From the NCBI GenBank assembly GCA_036897625.1, contig JAYMTA010001361.1, positions 1 to 20,393 on the forward strand: 20,393 nt of DNA, read 5' to 3'. Under the pieces are notes generated by a model. The model had not been told where the DNA came from, did no database searches, and saw only the letters and a list, made by a program, of their open reading frames with translations. The translations under genes and the position numbers were made by a program. Each line of letters begins with the position of its first letter. Position 1 is the stretch's first letter. Shown one piece after another: positions 17,362-20,393 of this stretch. The DNA is from Pelargonium cotyledonis. Lineage: Eukaryota; Streptophyta; Magnoliopsida; Geraniales; Geraniaceae.

Positions 17362-19739
17362 ATGGTTCTCTTATCATGGAACATTCGTAGTTGTGCGACG
17401 CCTCACAAGAGAGACTGTGTCAGGTCTCTCATTAGGATGCACTCGCCAGACATTATTTTTATTCAGGAGATTAAGTTATAGGCCTTCTCTCATATTGATT
17501 GTAACAGTTTGTGGTCCCTTTCCAGCGTTCGTTTCATTTCCTCTCCTTCGGCTGGTCGCTTAGGGGGTCTCCTTTGCCTTTGGAACTTCGCTTCCTTTAC
17601 TCTTCACTCCAGCTTCATAGAGCAAAATTTTATTGTCATGTTTGGTCATTGGTGCTCCTTTAATTGTGATTGTTTACTCATAAATATCTATGCTTCTCAG
17701 GTTGCTTCACAAAAATTAGCATTGTGGGATAGGTTACGGGCGTTCTTTGTTGATTCTTCCTTGCCATGCATGATTGTGGGAGATTTTAATAGCATTCGTG
17801 TCATCTCCAAAAGATCTTTTGGGTTAGTCGATCAAGTTGGAATGGAGGCTTTCAATGCCTTTATTGATGATGCAGCTCTAGTGGATTTTCGGTTACGGGG
17901 CTGTCTTTACACTAGGTACGGATCAGCGACAGCTAGCCAGTTAGACCGGGTTCTCATTTCTGTAGATTGGCCCACCATTAATGCACTAGTGCAGTCCGAG
18001 CTTCCTCGTGGTGTTTTGGATCATTGCCCGTTCTGGCTCGCTATTGAGGTGATAAATTGGGGGCCTAAGCCATTTCGATTCATTAATTGTTGGACCATCC
18101 ACAACTCTTTTATGGGTACTGTTCGAGAGGCATGGAGTGGGTTTAATTTTACCAGACAACCATGCTTCACTCTTTGGAAGAAACTCAAAGCTCTGAAACA
18201 GGTGTTAAAGGTTTGGAATTCTGAGGTTTTTGGGCACTTAGAATCTGCCGTCAAGGACATCGAATATTCCATCATTAATTAACTTGATATTCAAGTTGAA
18301 TCTCAGCCATTATCAGTTGTTGAGGTCTTTAGCCACTCGTCTCTTATCTCTGATCTTCATGCGCGTTCCCGGGACCTATCTTTGCTTTGGAGGTAGAAAT
18401 CATGTCATCATTGGATCAAAGACGGAGATAAGAACACCAGTTTTTTCCATCGCACGACATCAATCAGGCAATCCAAGAACTGTATTTTGGGTATTCAGCA
18501 TCAGGGGTCATGGATTTCAAACCCGGTTGAAGTTAAGGAACTAGCTCGACAATTCTTTTCGGACCGATTGTCCAGCTTGGCCACGGACAGACCCATTCTG
18601 TCATGTGCAGGTTTTCACAGGCTGGCTGCTGCGAATGCTCATGCTCTCGAGATTCCTTTTTCCACGCAAGAGTTGCGTGTCGCTGTTTTTGCTTGCGATG
18701 GCAGCCGAGCCCCGAGGCTGGACGACTTTTCTATGCACTTTTTCCAAGCTTGCTGGGATATCTTCAAGTTTGACTTATTGGCTTTTGCTCATAGTTTTCA
18801 CGATAATGGCAATTTCGGCAAGGGTCTCAATTCCGCTTTCTTAGTTTCGATCCCGAAGACCTCTTCGCCTCAAGGCTTAATCGATTATAGGCCAATTAGT
18901 TTGGTTGTGGGTCTGTATAAGATTATTGCTAAATTATTGGCTCAGAGGCTTAAATCTCACATTGGTTCCATTATTAGTGACGTCCAAAGTACCTTTATTC
19001 AAGATCGTCAAATTCTTGATAGCATTTTAATTGTCGGTGAGTTGATCCATCATGTTAAAGTGACTAAGAAGCCAGGCGCTGTTTTAAAGCTTGATTTTAT
19101 GCAAGCTTTTGATAGAGTGGATTGGGGGTTTATTGATCATTGCATGGGTCTCATGGGTTTCGGACAGCGTTTTCGACTTTGGGTCAAGGGTTGTCTCGCG
19201 TCTTCCATTTCAGTTTTGATCAATGGTTCGCCTTCGGGAGATTTTGGGTCATCTCAAGGTGTCAAGCAAGGCTGCCCGTTGTCGCCTCTTCTATTCATTA
19301 TAGCCGCTGAGGCTATTCATTTACTTCTGGTGCATGCAGAAAATAACTTGTGGTTTAATGGCATTTCCATCGGCTCTATATTGATTTCTCACTTGCAGTT
19401 CGTAGACGACACAATCTTATTTTTGGATTTGGATGGTTCCCCCAATGCGATGTTCTTCGTTAATTTGGTCCTTAATGGTTTTGAGCTTGTATCGGGTCTT
19501 GAAATTAATTTTACGAAATCCAAACTTATTAACTTAAATATTGGGCCGAACACCTGTGATTCTTTGGCTACGGATCTGGGTTGTGGTGTGGCCACGTTGC
19601 CCATTATTTATTTGGGTTTTTAGCTAGGGGCTAACCTGAGACGGGCTACCTCTTGGTCCGAAATTGTGGAACGCTTTCGCAATAGGTTATCTCTTTGGCA
19701 AACTAAGTACATTTCTTTTGGAGGCCACATAACTCTAAT
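17362..19739 (+). pseudogene. LINE ORF2: endonuclease and reverse transcriptase
   Basis: The ORF2 enzyme nicks target DNA and copies element RNA in place. The start MVLLSWNIRSC at 17362 is 61 bases past the ORF1 stop. Endonuclease (APE type): WNIR (17377), QEIK (before the stop at 17479), GDFN (17779), SQLDRVLIS and LDHCPFW (about 18015). The linker GDKNTSFFH is near 18430. Reverse transcriptase: PISLVVGLYKIIAKLLAQR, LKLDFMQAFDRVDW (19084-19125), SQGVKQGCPLSPLLF, and catalytic FVDD (19399-19410) where FADD is usual. It ends in GGHITLI at the CACTA junction. Stops are at 17479, 18280, 18394 and 19621; all readable parts share one frame. Confidence 0.9.
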
Positions 19740-19789
19740 CACTACAAGAAAACGCTTCAATTCCGACAGAAGTTTCCGACGAAAAGATT

Positions 19790-20062
19790 TCTGACGGAAT
19801 TTCCGACGAAAACGCTTTATTCCGTCGGAAATTGAAAAGCGTTTTTTTAAATATTATTTTATCAAATTGCAACGGAATTTCCAATGGAACTTTCTTCGGA
19901 AATATTTGCGACGGAACGTCCGTCGGAAATGCCATCGGAAAAATTTGCGACAGAACATCCGTCGGAAATGCCGTCGAAAAAATTTTCGACGAAAATTTCG
20001 TCGGAAATGCCGTCGCAAATTATTATTTCCGACGGAATGTTCCGTCGAAAATTCCGTCGCAA
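19790..20062. repeat. CACTA subterminal repeats (CCGTCGGAA / TTCCGACGG)
   Basis: At least eight direct or inverse copies of CCGTCGGAAA-like motifs lie here (for example near 19821, 19918, 19959, 19998, 20028, 20040, 20052). Subterminal arrays of this kind bind the element's own TNPA-type protein in En/Spm. The arginine-rich frames here are artefacts of the motif. Confidence 0.8.
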
Positions 20063-20089
20063 AACAAATATTATTTTTTAATGTTTACA

Positions 20090-20358
20090 GATCTATATGT
20101 TCTCTCCTTCTCTCCTTATTTCATTTTCTTCTCTCTAAACTCTCCCTCTCCTCTCTTCTTCTCCTGAACTCCCTCTTCCTCTCTCTTTTCTCCTCCGTCG
20201 CACCCACTAGCACCCACTAGCACCGTTCCGGCCGTCCACCACCGCCTCCTCTGACGGCCTTATCCTTCTATTGGTCGCGCCCCTCCTTTCTCGGTCGGTC
20301 CTGTTATGCATTCTTTGGTTTTTAATATATTTGTATGTGTATTTGTCATGTTCATTAG
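20090..20358 (+). promoter_or_regulatory. CACTA leader, probably with an intron
   Basis: A TATATGT at 20093 precedes a CT-rich leader (20100-20195) with a doubled CACCCACTAG (from 20202). After GC-rich DNA to about 20305, T-rich sequence ends TTCATTAG just before an ATG, like a 3' splice site. The donor site is not clear. Confidence 0.4.
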
Positions 20359-20393
20359 ATGTCTGATCGTGGTGGTAGTGGTGGTAGTGCTGG
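20359..20393 (+). CDS. Start of a CACTA-encoded protein (partial)
   Basis: ATG at 20359 opens a frame reading MSDRGGSGGSAG to the window edge. Its place after a CT-rich leader and a likely splice acceptor in a CACTA element suggests a transposase-related ORF, but 11 codons with a Gly/Ser-rich sequence are too few to tell transposase from the accessory protein or from captured cargo. Confidence 0.4.
   Translation, partial: MSDRGGSGGSA

Larger units (their letters stand above)
15559..19739 (+). mobile_element. L1-type LINE, RRM-ORF1 class, 3' end cut by CACTA
   Basis: A 5' leader (about 15559-15615), ORF1 with an RNA-recognition motif, and ORF2 with endonuclease and reverse transcriptase lie in order on the plus strand. 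The class resembles the RRM-containing plant LINEs described as BNR in beet. The right end is broken within ORF2 by a CACTA element at 19740, so the tail and target duplication cannot be seen. The 15378-15558 stretch to the left is unassigned. At least seven stops show that it is dead. Confidence 0.85.
19740..20393 (+). mobile_element. CACTA (En/Spm-type) transposon, 5' end
   Basis: CACTACAAGAAAACGC at 19740 is the classic plant CACTA terminus. The sequence just before, AAT (19737-19739), would be the 3-bp duplication; the other copy is outside the window. The terminus folds: 19751-19767 pairs with 19824-19843 (AACGCTT...CCGAC against GTCGG...AAGCGTT). It is inserted into LINE ORF2 and runs off the right edge. 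Confidence 0.85.

Noticed and set aside
15777-19739. Claim that all LINE stops are C-to-T changes
   Set aside because: Any stop codon is one C-to-T step from CAG, CAA or CGA, so this proves nothing without a consensus.
19867-20220. 117-codon arginine-rich frame
   Set aside because: Product of the CCGTCGGAA subterminal repeats read in frame.

Overview
The window is plant nuclear DNA, most likely from a flowering plant. Evidence: L1-type LINE ORFs with plant-style domains, a CACTA terminus opening CACTACAAGAAA, Mutator-like elements with 9-bp target duplications, a Stowaway-like MITE, a tRNA-derived SINE, and AT-rich intergenic DNA broken by short GC/CCG-rich leader-like islands. I cannot name the species. 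I see no complete host gene: almost everything interpretable is transposable-element DNA, much of it nested and decayed.

Layout. 1-300: A/G-rich DNA that reads on the minus strand as a TATA box plus an ATG-free pyrimidine-rich leader, possibly the promoter of a gene beyond the left edge. 440-4511: a 5'-truncated Ty3/gypsy-like LTR element with a broken gag, no pol, a 39-bp tandem array, a polypurine tract and a 3' LTR. 4512-8089: old intergenic repeats, including recurrent CACATC...TATATAA modules on both strands, a fold-back, a ~150-bp diverged repeat series, two inverted Helitron-like 3' ends and a LINE 3' scrap on the minus strand. 8090-11223: a three-level nest, in which a Stowaway-like MITE is split by a Mutator-like element (MULE; 8189-11061) that is itself split by a related MULE (8455-9890). 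11909-13164: another long-TIR MULE-like element. 13181-13447: a minus-strand SINE with a perfect 15-bp duplication. 14455-15377: a fourth MULE-type element with ~260-bp TIRs and a perfect 9-bp duplication. About 15559-19739: a LINE with an RRM-bearing ORF1 and an endonuclease/reverse-transcriptase ORF2, cut at 19739/19740 by a CACTA element that runs off the right edge.

There is no operon-like cooperation here; the logic is insertion history. Order can be read directly: MITE, then outer MULE, then inner MULE; and LINE, then CACTA. The most noteworthy signal is that three separate MULE-type elements each carry a GC-rich, CCG-rich, leader-like cargo sharing the 10-mer CCAGATCTGG. This fits gene-fragment capture (Pack-MULE behaviour) by a family whose TIR begins GGGATAACC, though the source genes cannot be identified from this window alone.
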